DNA from: an uncultured Bacteroides sp.
GTDB taxonomy: Bacteria; Bacillota; Clostridia; Lachnospirales; Lachnospiraceae
Reading direction: 5' to 3'
DNA length: 64,000 bases
Assembly (NCBI GenBank): GCA_945913015.1
Contig: CAMECH010000004.1
Location: 1-64,000, forward strand
Shown piece by piece: positions 1-8,247 of the stretch. The notes below the pieces were generated by a model. It did no database searches. It saw nothing but the letters and a program-made list of their open reading frames with translations, and was not told the origin of the DNA. Within the stretch, counting starts at the first letter, position 1. Each line of letters opens with the position of its first letter. The position numbers and the translations under genes were made by a program.

Positions 1-21
1 ATGAAAAGCAAGAATTGATGC

Positions 22-50
22 TTGACATATGCGGCCGTCAAGGCTACAAT
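22..50 (+). promoter_or_regulatory. Sigma-A promoter of the T-box / DAHP synthase unit
   Basis: TTGACA (22-27), a 17-base spacer and TACAAT (45-50) form a near-consensus housekeeping promoter. Transcription would begin near 57, just before the T-box leader. Confidence 0.85.
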
Positions 51-56
51 GTGTTT

Positions 57-350
57 AGTTGAATATTTTAGAAAGGCTATGAAGAGAAAGAGTAGCAGTC
101 AGGATGCCGTACAGAAAGCTGCCGGGTGATGAGAGGCGCATGGATAGTGATTGTGAATACATCTTGGAGCTGCGCACCGAACAATACATTTAAGTAGGCT
201 GTGACGGAGAAGACGCACCGTAATCAGGCGTCAGGGTATCATTTAACTGGTTTAAGTCGTACCTGCTAAGGCAGATGGCGTGAGTTATCTGTGAATAAAG
301 GTGGTAACACGGGATTTTGGTCTCGTCCTTTAGATAAGGACGGGACTTTT
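57..350 (+). promoter_or_regulatory. T-box riboswitch (probable tRNA-Tyr) before DAHP synthase
   Basis: Seen: an AGAGTAG-type start of stem I near 87, a specifier region GAATACA with TAC at 158-160, the T-box sequence AAGGTGGTAACACGG at 298-312, and an intrinsic terminator at 320-355. T-box leaders read the charging state of one tRNA. The specifier codon selects the tRNA and the TGGT bulge pairs with its uncharged ACCA end, which stabilises the antiterminator. TAC specifies tyrosine, and the TGGT bulge fits the A discriminator base of tRNA-Tyr. The downstream gene makes the first intermediate of aromatic amino-acid synthesis, so low tyrosine charging should raise its expression. The T-box call is firm. 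The Tyr assignment rests on locating the specifier loop by eye. Confidence 0.92.
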
Positions 351-355
351 TATTT
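320..355 (+). terminator. T-box attenuator terminator
   Basis: An 11-bp stem (320-330 with 336-346, one G-U pair, TAGAT loop) is followed by a T-rich run. Its 5' side lies just after the T-box sequence, as expected for the mutually exclusive terminator/antiterminator switch. Confidence 0.9.
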
Positions 356-419
356 TGTGTGCCTGGCGGCGCACGTTTCTAAAATTTTCAAACAACAATG
401 GAAAGGTTGGTATTTTTAT

Positions 420-1448
420 ATGAACATGGAGTTTTTAAGAAAGCTTCCTTCACCGGAGGAATTAAAGGCGCAGTTTCCGATTAGTGAGAAAGCAAAAGTC
501 ATAAAGGCAGAGAGGGATGAACAGATTAAAGCAGTTTTTGAGGGCAGAAGTGACAGGCTGATTCTTGTAATCGGCCCATGTTCGGCAGACCATGAGGACT
601 CGGTTATTGATTATATTTCAAGACTGAGAAAGGTTGCCGATAAGGTTGAGGACAAAATTCTCATTATTCCGAGAATTTATACTAATAAGCCGAGGACTGT
701 CGGAACAGGGTATAAGGGAATGCTGCATCAGCCTGACCCTGAAAAGGAATCAGATATGCTGAAAGGTATTATTTCTATAAGGCATATGCATACAAGAGCA
801 GTTGAAGAGACAGGATTTACCTGTGCGGATGAGATGCTTTATCCTGAAAATCACAGATATCTTTCGGACCTCCTTTCGTATGTTGCAGTGGGGGCGCGCT
901 CAGTTGAAAATCAGAAGCACAGACTTACGGCAAGCGGACTTAATCTACCGGTAGGAATGAAAAACCCGACGGGAGGAGACATTTCCGTAATGCTTAACTC
1001 TATTGTTGCAGCGCAGAATTCACATACATTTCTGTATGCTGACTGGGAGGTAAAGACACACGGAAATCCGCTTACACATGCAATATTAAGAGGGTATGTA
1101 GATAAATTCGGAAGAAGCATTCCTAATTACCATTACGAGGATATCCGTAATCTTTACGAGCAGTATCAGGAAAGAAATCTTGAAAATATGGGTGTTATTA
1201 TTGACACTAATCACTCAAATTCAGGCAAGAATTACCTTGAACAGATAAGAATAAGCAAGGATGTCATGCATAGCTGTCATGTATCACCTGAACTGCATAA
1301 ATTTGTCAAGGGACTTATGATAGAAAGCTATATTGAGGACGGATGCCAGAAGGTTGATGAGCATTGCTACGGCAAATCAATAACAGACCCATGTCTCGGA
1401 TGGGATAAAACTGAGAGGCTTATTTATGAGCTCGCAGAACTGTGGTAA
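420..1448 (+). CDS. aroF: 3-deoxy-7-phosphoheptulonate (DAHP) synthase, class I
   Basis: Condenses phosphoenolpyruvate with erythrose 4-phosphate to DAHP, the committed step of the shikimate pathway. The 342-residue protein has the AroF/G/H-type layout: IGPCS near residues 51-55 (metal-ligand Cys), KPRT at 90-93 (substrate binding), then DTNHSNSGK and a C-terminal KSITDPCLGW block with further metal ligands. There is no fused chorismate mutase or ACT domain. A longer frame opens at GTG 291 but would run through the T-box and its terminator. ATG 420, preceded by GAAAGG at 401-406, is the plausible start although the spacing is long. Expression is expected to follow tRNA-Tyr charging. The other shikimate genes of the window are far away (33.7-35.6 kb), so this step is controlled separately. 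Confidence 0.95.
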   Translation: MNMEFLRKLPSPEELKAQFPISEKAKVIKAERDEQIKAVFEGRSDRLILVIGPCSADHEDSVIDYISRLRKVADKVEDKILIIPRIYTNKPRTVGTGYKGMLHQPDPEKESDMLKGIISIRHMHTRAVEETGFTCADEMLYPENHRYLSDLLSYVAVGARSVENQKHRLTASGLNLPVGMKNPTGGDISVMLNSIVAAQNSHTFLYADWEVKTHGNPLTHAILRGYVDKFGRSIPNYHYEDIRNLYEQYQERNLENMGVIIDTNHSNSGKNYLEQIRISKDVMHSCHVSPELHKFVKGLMIESYIEDGCQKVDEHCYGKSITDPCLGWDKTERLIYELAELW

Positions 1449-1572
1449 CAGTGTAGTAATATCATAATATATCCGGGCTTTTACAAATGCCTGAAAATTT
1501 TTTAGATTCATATGTAATATTTTCCAACACATTGCGTCTTTATGGTTAAGAAAGGAGAACGGAGGGGAATAT

Positions 1573-2115
1573 ATGCTGGATAATGAAATAATTAAGCTGT
1601 ATTATGCCAGAAAAGAGCAGGCAATCTCTGAAACCGCCGTTAAATACGGCAAATATCTTAACCATATTGCATTCGGTATTCTTGGCAGTAAAGAGGATTC
1701 GGAGGAGTGTGTCAATGATACATACCATAAGGCGTGGAATTCAATTCCGCCGCAGCTTCCGGACAGCCTTATTGCATTCCTCGGACGTATAACAAGAAAT
1801 CTGTCAATATCAAGGTACAGAGCCAATCATGCGGCAAAGAGATATGACGGAATGGAACTGATGCTGTCTGAGTTAGAGGAGTGTATACCTGACCATAATG
1901 ATGTCGAGAGTACAATTGAGGCAAAAATGCTTTCAGAGATGATAAGCAAATGGCTGTATACTCTTGAGGAGAGCGACAGAGTACTGTTTGTAAGACGTTA
2001 CTGGTATGCAGTGTCAGCACAGGAGCTGGCTGCAGAATTCAATACAACGGTAAACAGGCTGAATGTGAAACTTTGCAGGCTTCGGAAAAGCCTGAAGGCA
2101 TATCTTGAATTGTAA
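1573..2115 (+). CDS. ECF-type RNA polymerase sigma factor
   Basis: A 180-residue sigma-70 family protein with only regions 2 and 4. Region 2 spans about residues 10-78, including the acidic DSEECVNDTYHKAWN helix for core and -10 recognition. Region 4 spans about 125-175, with a helix-turn-helix in the AVSAQELAAEF part. A strong GGAGGGG (1561-1567) precedes ATG 1573. It lies 14 bases before a membrane protein that probably acts as its partner, the usual sigma/anti-sigma arrangement. The target regulon cannot be read from the window, and I found no convincing ECF autopromoter upstream. Confidence 0.9.
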   Translation: MLDNEIIKLYYARKEQAISETAVKYGKYLNHIAFGILGSKEDSEECVNDTYHKAWNSIPPQLPDSLIAFLGRITRNLSISRYRANHAAKRYDGMELMLSELEECIPDHNDVESTIEAKMLSEMISKWLYTLEESDRVLFVRRYWYAVSAQELAAEFNTTVNRLNVKLCRLRKSLKAYLEL

Positions 2116-2129
2116 AGTGAGGGAAATAT

Positions 2130-3215
2130 ATGAATCGTGAAAATATTTATGACGCAGTTACTGAAATTGATGATGAGATAATTGAACAAGCAAAAAACGT
2201 AAAGCAAAAAAAGTCAAAGCTGCCAAAGTACTGGAAGCAGATAACGGCTGCTGCGGCTGCTGTTTTGGTGCTTTTTGTTGCAGGTAAAGCATTTGCACCG
2301 TATTTTCTTGAAAAGTCGTCGTCGCCAAGCAACATGGTGATGCAGGATGTAATCAGCAACGAAATTAATATGACTGAAAGTCAGGATTTATCAGGCACAT
2401 CTAAAGGAAATGGTTTATACGGAATGCAGGAGTCGGCAGATTCAGCATTAGACGGTAATTCAGAAGCCGTAAACGGTGAACAGGCAGTAGGAACTTCCGG
2501 GTCTGACAATGGCAGTATCGGTGAAAGCGGGCAATATGGCGCTCAGAAGTTGGTTAAGACAATAAACCTTACAATGGAGACAAAAGAATTTGATAAATGT
2601 ATGCAGAACATTAATCAGAAAACAACAGAGCTTGGTGGCTATGTTGAAAGCTCAAAGCTGTCAGGCAGGGCTGAAACACATTCAAGGTATGCATCTGTTA
2701 CATTGAGAATTCCTTCCGACAGAATAGAAGAAATGCGTGGAACTCTTGCAGATTTTGCAACGATAACATATTCAACAGAATCAACAAAGGATGTTACACT
2801 TGAATATGTTGATGCCGAAAGCAGGCTGAAAGCCTTAAGAACTGAGCTTGATACGCTGCTTAATCTTATGGAGAGTGCAACAAAGCTTTCGGATATTATG
2901 TCAATCCAGTCTCAGATTACAAGTGTCAGATATCAGATTGAGTCTTATGAGTCAAGGCTGAGAACGATGCAGAATAAGGTCTCCTATGGCACAATCAGCA
3001 TAAGTGTGGAAGAAGTTTACAAAGAAACAAATACAAATCCGTCATTTTTTGATGAGATAAAAGATAAGTTTGAGAAAAGTGCTGAAAATATATACGAGGC
3101 AGCAAAGGGATTCATAATCTGGTTTATTGGTTCTTTGCCGTATTTTGTGATTATAGCGGCTGTCGCTGTGATTGTTGTCGTTGTTGTTAAAAAGATTAAG
3201 AAGAATAGAAAATAA
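2130..3215 (+). CDS. Membrane DUF4349 protein, probable anti-sigma partner
   Basis: 361 residues. A charged cytoplasmic N-terminus of about 35 residues (IYDAVTEIDDEIIEQA, a style shared with Firmicute anti-sigma proteins) is followed by a membrane segment at about 37-56. Next come a Ser/Gly-rich extracytoplasmic linker (65-135), a DUF4349 domain at about 140-310 with a heptad-like helical hairpin, a second membrane segment at about 325-353 and a Lys-rich tail. Position directly behind the ECF sigma gene suggests it holds the sigma factor at the membrane and releases it on an envelope signal. That role is inferred; DUF4349 has no settled biochemical function. The stop codon abuts a degenerate repeat at 3216. 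Confidence 0.82.
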   Translation: MNRENIYDAVTEIDDEIIEQAKNVKQKKSKLPKYWKQITAAAAAVLVLFVAGKAFAPYFLEKSSSPSNMVMQDVISNEINMTESQDLSGTSKGNGLYGMQESADSALDGNSEAVNGEQAVGTSGSDNGSIGESGQYGAQKLVKTINLTMETKEFDKCMQNINQKTTELGGYVESSKLSGRAETHSRYASVTLRIPSDRIEEMRGTLADFATITYSTESTKDVTLEYVDAESRLKALRTELDTLLNLMESATKLSDIMSIQSQITSVRYQIESYESRLRTMQNKVSYGTISISVEEVYKETNTNPSFFDEIKDKFEKSAENIYEAAKGFIIWFIGSLPYFVIIAAVAVIVVVVVKKIKKNRK

Positions 3216-3306
3216 GCACCGACGGGTACAAAGCATACTGCTTATGGATTTGTTTATATTGTACAACTCACACTGTTAAAAGAAGAGTTTTGCAAACGCC
3301 TGATTA
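3216..3306. repeat. Diverged half copy of the 31.8-kb palindromic element
   Basis: The segment begins GCACCGACGGGTACAAAGC, contains GTTTATATTGTACAAC (3252-3267) and ends with GAGTTTTGCAA plus CTGA. The same blocks occur in the same order in the right half of the element at 31806-32017, and the first block matches the inverted left half better. No second half is present here. Confidence 0.7.
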
Positions 3307-3314
3307 ATTAATTG

Positions 3315-3343
3315 TTGCTAAGAAAGAGAAATTCATTTACAAT
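3315..3343 (+). promoter_or_regulatory. Probable promoter of the amidase gene
   Basis: TTGCTA (3315-3320), a 17-base spacer, TACAAT (3338-3343). A second TATAAT follows at 3344-3349. The long hairpin at 3360-3390 would lie at the 5' end of the transcript. Confidence 0.55.
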
Positions 3344-3359
3344 ATAATATACATATTCA

Positions 3360-3390
3360 TAAGGGATACGGTAGATTACCGTATCCCTTA
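3360..3390 (+). other. 14-bp perfect stem-loop just before the amidase RBS
   Basis: Arms 3360-3373 and 3377-3390 are perfectly complementary around a GAT loop. No T-run follows (AGTTTGG), so it is not a standard terminator. It lies four bases before the GGAG at 3394-3397 and may affect mRNA stability or translation of the amidase gene. Confidence 0.7.
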
Positions 3391-3409
3391 GTTTGGAGTG
3401 TGCGCTATT

Positions 3410-4426
3410 ATGGATAAAAGAAAAAAAGAAATCGATATTATAGATTTTTCAGGGAAAAACTCCGGTAAAGGTGCGGATATATTGGTTCCGGAGTTTGTTG
3501 ACAGCAACAGCAGGTCTCATCATGAGAAAAAAGTGCACAAGACAGATTTTGTGTTGCCGTTGTCTCCTGCGTATGAAGGATACCCTGAGAAAAACAGTGA
3601 TGCCCGTAGGACCCGCGAAATTCGTGAAAATCAGGATAAAAAAGCAAGGAAATCATTCAGGTGGGACAGGCTTGTATTGTTTATATTGCTGCTGGTTATC
3701 GCTTTGTGTGCATGGCTGGTTTACAAGGATTTTAATAGCGAAGAAAAGTTTGATTCAGCTGCAGCTGTAGCTCCGTTGTATGAGGAGGGACTGACTAGGC
3801 AGGGGGGTGCCAACTCAGAGACAGGAGAGGCAGTAGTCCATGATGATATAGTGGTTGCTTATGAAAAGGACAATAATGTAATATGTCTTGATGCCGGACA
3901 TGGTGGTGACGATCCGGGGGCTGAATACAAAAAGATTTATGAAAAAGATCAGGTGCTTGATGTTACATTTCTTGTAAAAGCATTTCTTGAGGAAGACGGC
4001 TATGAAGTTGTTCTGACAAGAGATGCGGATATGACACTTTCGCTTGAAGACCGGGTGAATATTGCCGAGGCGGCTAATGCCGGAGTATTGGTATCAATAC
4101 ACAGAAATTTTTACCAGAGAGGGGAACTGGCAAGCGGAGTTGAATGTTGGATTAACAATTCAAATCCTGCCGATGCTGCAAAACTGGCTGATATGATTCT
4201 TACCGAAATTAACAAATTGGGACTGTCTGATAACCGGGGTGTCAGAATGGGAACAATCAGTGATGAAAACAAAAATTATAAGATTAACAGAAGTAAGTGT
4301 ACAAGCTGTATAGTTGAACTTGGCTTTATTACAAATAAAAATGATGATGCACTTGTGACAACCAATAAAGAAGGTTGCGCCAGAGCAATTGCTGCCGGAA
4401 TAAGCGGATATGTAAAATCTCTTTAG
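3410..4426 (+). CDS. N-acetylmuramoyl-L-alanine amidase (Amidase_3), membrane anchored
   Basis: Zinc amidase that cuts the MurNAc-L-Ala bond of peptidoglycan. The 338-residue protein has a basic cytoplasmic N-terminus of about 85 residues, one membrane segment (about 88-105), a short linker, and the Amidase_3 domain from about 155. Zinc and catalytic residues are visible: H163 (DAGHGGDDPG), E178, H231 (SIHRN) and E303 (CIVELGFI). ATG 3410 is preferred because GGAG at 3394-3397 is 12 bases upstream, whereas GTG 3398 touches the GGAG. The type II membrane topology puts the enzyme outside the cell. The long charged cytoplasmic tail is unusual for amidases and could carry regulation, for example by the PASTA kinase (inference). 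Confidence 0.92.
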   Translation: MDKRKKEIDIIDFSGKNSGKGADILVPEFVDSNSRSHHEKKVHKTDFVLPLSPAYEGYPEKNSDARRTREIRENQDKKARKSFRWDRLVLFILLLVIALCAWLVYKDFNSEEKFDSAAAVAPLYEEGLTRQGGANSETGEAVVHDDIVVAYEKDNNVICLDAGHGGDDPGAEYKKIYEKDQVLDVTFLVKAFLEEDGYEVVLTRDADMTLSLEDRVNIAEAANAGVLVSIHRNFYQRGELASGVECWINNSNPADAAKLADMILTEINKLGLSDNRGVRMGTISDENKNYKINRSKCTSCIVELGFITNKNDDALVTTNKEGCARAIAAGISGYVKSL

Positions 4427-4456
4427 AAATATGTATTTAGATGAACGGAGTAGGTA

Positions 4457-6271
4457 ATGGGAAAGATTAATCAGAAAAATATCAGGAATTTTTGCATAAT
4501 TGCACATATTGACCATGGCAAATCAACGCTTGCGGACAGAATTATTGAGAAGACGGGGTTGCTTACACAAAGAGAGATGCAGGACCAGATTCTTGATAAC
4601 ATGGATTTGGAAAGAGAACGCGGAATAACAATTAAGGCACAGACTGTGCGTATTGTGTATCATGCACAGAATGGAGAGGAATACATTTTTAATCTCATTG
4701 ATACTCCGGGACATGTGGATTTCAATTATGAAGTATCAAGAAGCCTTGCAGCCTGTGATGGCGCAATCCTTGTGGTTGATGCGGCACAAGGCATAGAAGC
4801 ACAGACGCTTGCCAATGTATATATGGCACTTGACCATGATCTGGATGTATTTCCGGTAATTAACAAAATAGACCTTCCGAGTGCTGACCCACAGCGCGTT
4901 ATTGATGAGATTGAGGATGTGATTGGAATTGAAGCTCAGGATGCGCCAAGGATCTCAGCCAAAAACGGAATTAATATTGAAGAGGTGCTTGAACAGATTG
5001 TAAAGAAAATTCCGGCACCGACGGGAGACCCGGATGCACCGCTTAAAGCATTGATTTTTGATTCGCTCTATGATGCCTACAAAGGCGTAATTGTGTTCTG
5101 CAGGATTAAAGAGGGTACAGTCAGAAAGGGAACCCATATCAAAATGATGGCGACAGGCGCGGATATGGATGTTGTTGAGGTAGGATATTTTGGGGCAGGA
5201 CAGTTTATTCCGTGTGATGAGCTTTCGGCAGGCATGGTTGGATATATCACTGCAAGTATCAAAAATGTTAAGGATACGGCGGTTGGCGATACGATAACCG
5301 ATGTTGATAATCCGTGTGATGAACCGCTTCCGGGATATAAAAAGGTAAATCCTATGGTATACTGCGGACTTTATCCTGCGGACGGAGCAAAGTACGGAGA
5401 TTTGCGAGATGCACTTGAAAAGCTGCAGCTTAACGATGCGGCACTGCAGTTTGAACCTGAAACCTCAATAGCGCTCGGATTTGGATTCCGCTGCGGATTC
5501 TTAGGACTGCTTCACCTCGATGTAATTCAGGAAAGACTTGAGAGAGAATATAATCTTGACCTTGTTACTACTGCACCGGGAGTTGTATATAGAGTACACA
5601 AGACTAACGGGGATGTGATAGAGCTTACCAACCCTTCCAATCTTCCGAGCCCGTCAGAAATCGATTTCATGGAGGAGCCGGTTGTAAGTGCTGAAATTAT
5701 GGTAACGACCGAGTTTGTAGGCCCTATTATGAAACTGTGTCAGGAAAGGCGCGGAGTGTATATAGGAATGGAATACATGGAGGAGACACGTGCACTCCTG
5801 AAATACGAGCTTCCTCTTAATGAAATTATTTATGATTTCTTTGATGCACTTAAATCACGTTCAAGAGGCTATGCTTCATTTGACTATGAGCTGAAAGGTT
5901 ATGTTCCTTCAAAACTTGTCAAGCTTGATATACTCATCAATAAAGAGGAAGTTGATGCACTTTCGTTTATTGTATTCGAGGAGAGTGCAGCGGAGCGTGG
6001 ACGCAAGATGTGTGAGAAACTCAAAAACGAGATACCGAGACAGCTCTTTGAAATTCCTATTCAGGCGGCAATCGGAAGTAAGGTTATTGCAAGAGAGACT
6101 GTAAAGGCTCTTAGAAAAGATGTCCTTGCTAAGTGCTATGGAGGAGACATTTCCAGAAAGAAGAAGCTTCTTGAGAAGCAGAAGGAAGGAAAGAAGAGGA
6201 TGAGACAGATTGGTAATGTTGAGATTCCTCAGAAGGCATTTATGAGTGTCCTGAAACTTGATGATGAATAA
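4457..6271 (+). CDS. lepA: Elongation factor 4 (LepA), ribosome back-translocase GTPase
   Basis: Translational GTPase that binds stalled or mistranslocated ribosomes. The length of 604 residues is typical. G1 is AHIDHGKS near 16-23, G3 is DTPGHVDF in the 80s, G4 is NKIDLP near 137, followed by EF-G-like domains and the LepA-specific C-terminal domain ending [19 protein letters not shown] 4457 follows GGAG at 4446. Its 3' end overlaps the start of hemW, a conserved pairing in Firmicutes. Confidence 0.98.
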   Translation: MGKINQKNIRNFCIIAHIDHGKSTLADRIIEKTGLLTQREMQDQILDNMDLERERGITIKAQTVRIVYHAQNGEEYIFNLIDTPGHVDFNYEVSRSLAACDGAILVVDAAQGIEAQTLANVYMALDHDLDVFPVINKIDLPSADPQRVIDEIEDVIGIEAQDAPRISAKNGINIEEVLEQIVKKIPAPTGDPDAPLKALIFDSLYDAYKGVIVFCRIKEGTVRKGTHIKMMATGADMDVVEVGYFGAGQFIPCDELSAGMVGYITASIKNVKDTAVGDTITDVDNPCDEPLPGYKKVNPMVYCGLYPADGAKYGDLRDALEKLQLNDAALQFEPETSIALGFGFRCGFLGLLHLDVIQERLEREYNLDLVTTAPGVVYRVHKTNGDVIELTNPSNLPSPSEIDFMEEPVVSAEIMVTTEFVGPIMKLCQERRGVYIGMEYMEETRALLKYELPLNEIIYDFFDALKSRSRGYASFDYELKGYVPSKLVKLDILINKEEVDALSFIVFEESAAERGRKMCEKLKNEIPRQLFEIPIQAAIGSKVIARETVKALRKDVLAKCYGGDISRKKKLLEKQKEGKKRMRQIGNVEIPQKAFMSVLKLDDE

Positions 6272-7466
6272 TAATGATTTAAAAAAGCAAATAGGGATGT
6301 ATGTACACATCCCTTTTTGTATTCAAAAATGCAGATACTGCGATTTTTTATCGGCACCTGCCGATAAGCTGACCCGGCAGAAATATATTAAAGCACTTAT
6401 AGAAGAAATACGCAGGGCACCGGTTCTTTTGGGTGATGAATATGTTATGAAATCTGTGTTTTTCGGAGGCGGAACACCGTCTGCAATAGATGCGCAGATG
6501 ATAGCAGAAGTGTTAAGAGAATTGCTGATACATTTTAAGGAAATAATTGCGAAAGATGAATATGGTAACAGCTGCATGGAGATTTCTATAGAGTGCAATC
6601 CGGGTACTGTGACAAAGGAAAAGCTTGAAATATATAAATCGGCCGGATTTAACAGAATAAGCTTTGGACTGCAGTCTGCAAATGACCATGAACTTAAGGA
6701 AATCGGACGAATACACTCATGGAAAGACTTTCTTGACGGATACGGACTTACAAGGTCAGTGGGATTTGATAATATTAATGTTGACCTGATGTTTGGATTG
6801 CCGGGACAGACGGTGGAAAGCTGGAAATCAACGCTTGAGAGTGTATGCGCACTAAAACCGTCACACATTTCAGCATACAGTCTGATTCTTGAGGAAGGCA
6901 CTTCGCTTGCATCACAGATTGAAAAAGAGGAGGACAGCGGGATTTACAGGCTTCCGGACGAAGAAACTGAGCGGGAAATGTACTATTATGTATGCAGGTA
7001 TCTTGATTCACAGGGGTATGAGCAGTATGAAATCTCTAACTTTGCAATGCCGAACCGAAAAAGCCTGCACAATCTGTCATACTGGGAGTGCAGGGAATAT
7101 CTGGGCTTTGGCATTGGAGCTGCCTCTAATTTTAAGGATATGAGATATAAGAATACCTCATCACTGCAGAAGTATATTAATCTGGAATTTGATGAAAAAG
7201 AAGAGCTGGAACATCTGTCAGAAAATGACAGAATGTCAGAGTTTGTGTTCCTCGGACTGCGAAAGACAGGTGACGGAATTTCAAAAGCGGAATTTGAAGA
7301 GCGGTTCGGCGTGAAGTTTGATGACATATTTGGCGATGTGGCAAAGAAATATATCGATGAGCAAATGCTGTCAGAGAACAACGGAAGGATTGCGCTTACG
7401 AGACGTGGAATTGATGTGAGCAATGTAATAATGGCGGATTTTATTTTGGATAAAAATTTTACATGA
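6264..7466 (+). CDS. hemW: HemW-type radical SAM protein (putative heme chaperone)
   Basis: About 400 residues. It opens with MYVHIPFC and a CxxxCxxC radical-SAM cluster motif (C19, C23, C26), followed by the FFGGGTPS glycine motif, a SAM TIM-barrel and the C-terminal HemN_C domain. The short N-terminus before MYVHIPFC marks HemW rather than the true coproporphyrinogen dehydrogenase HemN. HemW proteins bind heme and are often misnamed as coproporphyrinogen oxidases. The start overlaps the lepA stop; ATG 6264 or 6261 are the candidates and no good Shine-Dalgarno site is visible, so translational coupling is likely. No heme biosynthesis genes accompany it here. Confidence 0.9.
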   Translation: MNNNDLKKQIGMYVHIPFCIQKCRYCDFLSAPADKLTRQKYIKALIEEIRRAPVLLGDEYVMKSVFFGGGTPSAIDAQMIAEVLRELLIHFKEIIAKDEYGNSCMEISIECNPGTVTKEKLEIYKSAGFNRISFGLQSANDHELKEIGRIHSWKDFLDGYGLTRSVGFDNINVDLMFGLPGQTVESWKSTLESVCALKPSHISAYSLILEEGTSLASQIEKEEDSGIYRLPDEETEREMYYYVCRYLDSQGYEQYEISNFAMPNRKSLHNLSYWECREYLGFGIGAASNFKDMRYKNTSSLQKYINLEFDEKEELEHLSENDRMSEFVFLGLRKTGDGISKAEFEERFGVKFDDIFGDVAKKYIDEQMLSENNGRIALTRRGIDVSNVIMADFILDKNFT

Positions 7467-7487
7467 AATTTACATTTACTTGATTTT
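7459..7487 (+). promoter_or_regulatory. Possible Pho-box-like direct repeats
   Basis: TTTACA recurs with an 11-base period (7460-7465 and 7471-7476), with a weaker TTGATT at 7482. PhoP boxes of Gram-positives are TT(A/T/C)ACA direct repeats at this spacing. The site lies 70-100 bases before a PhoP/OmpR-type regulator gene, so autoregulation is possible. Being A/T-rich, it could also arise by chance. Confidence 0.4.
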
Positions 7488-7558
7488 TCTTTTTCAATTA
7501 GGATGTATTATTAAAATGTATCATTAATCAGAAATTCTTATGCAGGAACGGAGAAAAA

Positions 7559-8239
7559 ATGGCATCACTAATTTATGTGGTTGAAGATGATCAGAATATA
7601 AGGGAAATTGAGAGCTTCGCGCTTAAAAACAGCGGATATATTGTGGAGGCATTTGACTGCGGAAAAGCATTTTTTACAAGAATTAAGGAGAAAATGCCTG
7701 ATCTTGTTCTTTTGGACATTATGCTTCCCGATATTGACGGAATGGAAATCCTTAAAAGGCTTAAGAATGATTTGGATATGAGACGCATACCTGTTATTAT
7801 GGTTACCGCAAAATCATCTGAGATAGATAAGGTAAAAGGGCTTGACCAGGGAGCAGATGATTATATGACAAAACCATTTGGGGTAATGGAGCTTATTTCA
7901 AGGGTTAAGGCCATATTGAGAAGAAGCAGCAGTATTTCCGAAGATAAGATTTTTAAGCTTGGAAGTATTACCATTAACGATGAGAAACATGCGGTTTTTG
8001 CTGATGATAACCCGGTTGACCTCACGTTCAAGGAATACAATCTTTTGAAACTCCTTGTGGCAAATACAGGAATTGTTATGTCTCGGGATGTGATTATGGA
8101 CAGAATATGGGGCACATCATTTGAGGGAGAGTCAAGAACCCTTGATATGCATATAAAAACACTTCGTAAAAAATTAGGAGATTCCGGAGCGCTGATTAAG
8201 ACAATACGAAATGTCGGCTATGTAATCAGCCTGGATTAA
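7559..8239 (+). CDS. OmpR/PhoB-family response regulator
   Basis: 226 residues. The receiver domain (1-118) has the acidic pair ED at 9-10, phospho-acceptor D53 (LLDIMLPD), the conserved Thr in VTAKS and Lys in MTKPF. A winged-helix DNA-binding domain covers about 130-225 (KEYNLL, SRDVIMDRIWG, LDMHIKTLRKKL). It is followed eight bases later by its histidine kinase. Sequence style and the neighbouring kinase fit the PhoP/PhoB branch, and TTTACA repeats upstream agree, but no phosphate transport genes are in the window, so the signal is unproven. Confidence 0.93.
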   Translation: MASLIYVVEDDQNIREIESFALKNSGYIVEAFDCGKAFFTRIKEKMPDLVLLDIMLPDIDGMEILKRLKNDLDMRRIPVIMVTAKSSEIDKVKGLDQGADDYMTKPFGVMELISRVKAILRRSSSISEDKIFKLGSITINDEKHAVFADDNPVDLTFKEYNLLKLLVANTGIVMSRDVIMDRIWGTSFEGESRTLDMHIKTLRKKLGDSGALIKTIRNVGYVISLD

Positions 8240-8247
8240 GTACAGGT

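Noticed and set aside
291..419. N-terminal extension of DAHP synthase from GTG 291
   Set aside because: It would translate the T-box sequence and terminator hairpin; homologues start near MNMEFLRKLP.
1520..1550. ECF autopromoter (CAACAC ... CGTC) before the ECF sigma gene
   Set aside because: The elements are only six bases apart instead of about 16.
5909..6310. 133-codon minus-strand frame inside lepA
   Set aside because: Antisense shadow; no family features.
6264..7466. Naming the protein coproporphyrinogen III dehydrogenase (HemN)
   Set aside because: The short N-terminus and MYVHIPFC start mark HemW; no heme pathway genes nearby.
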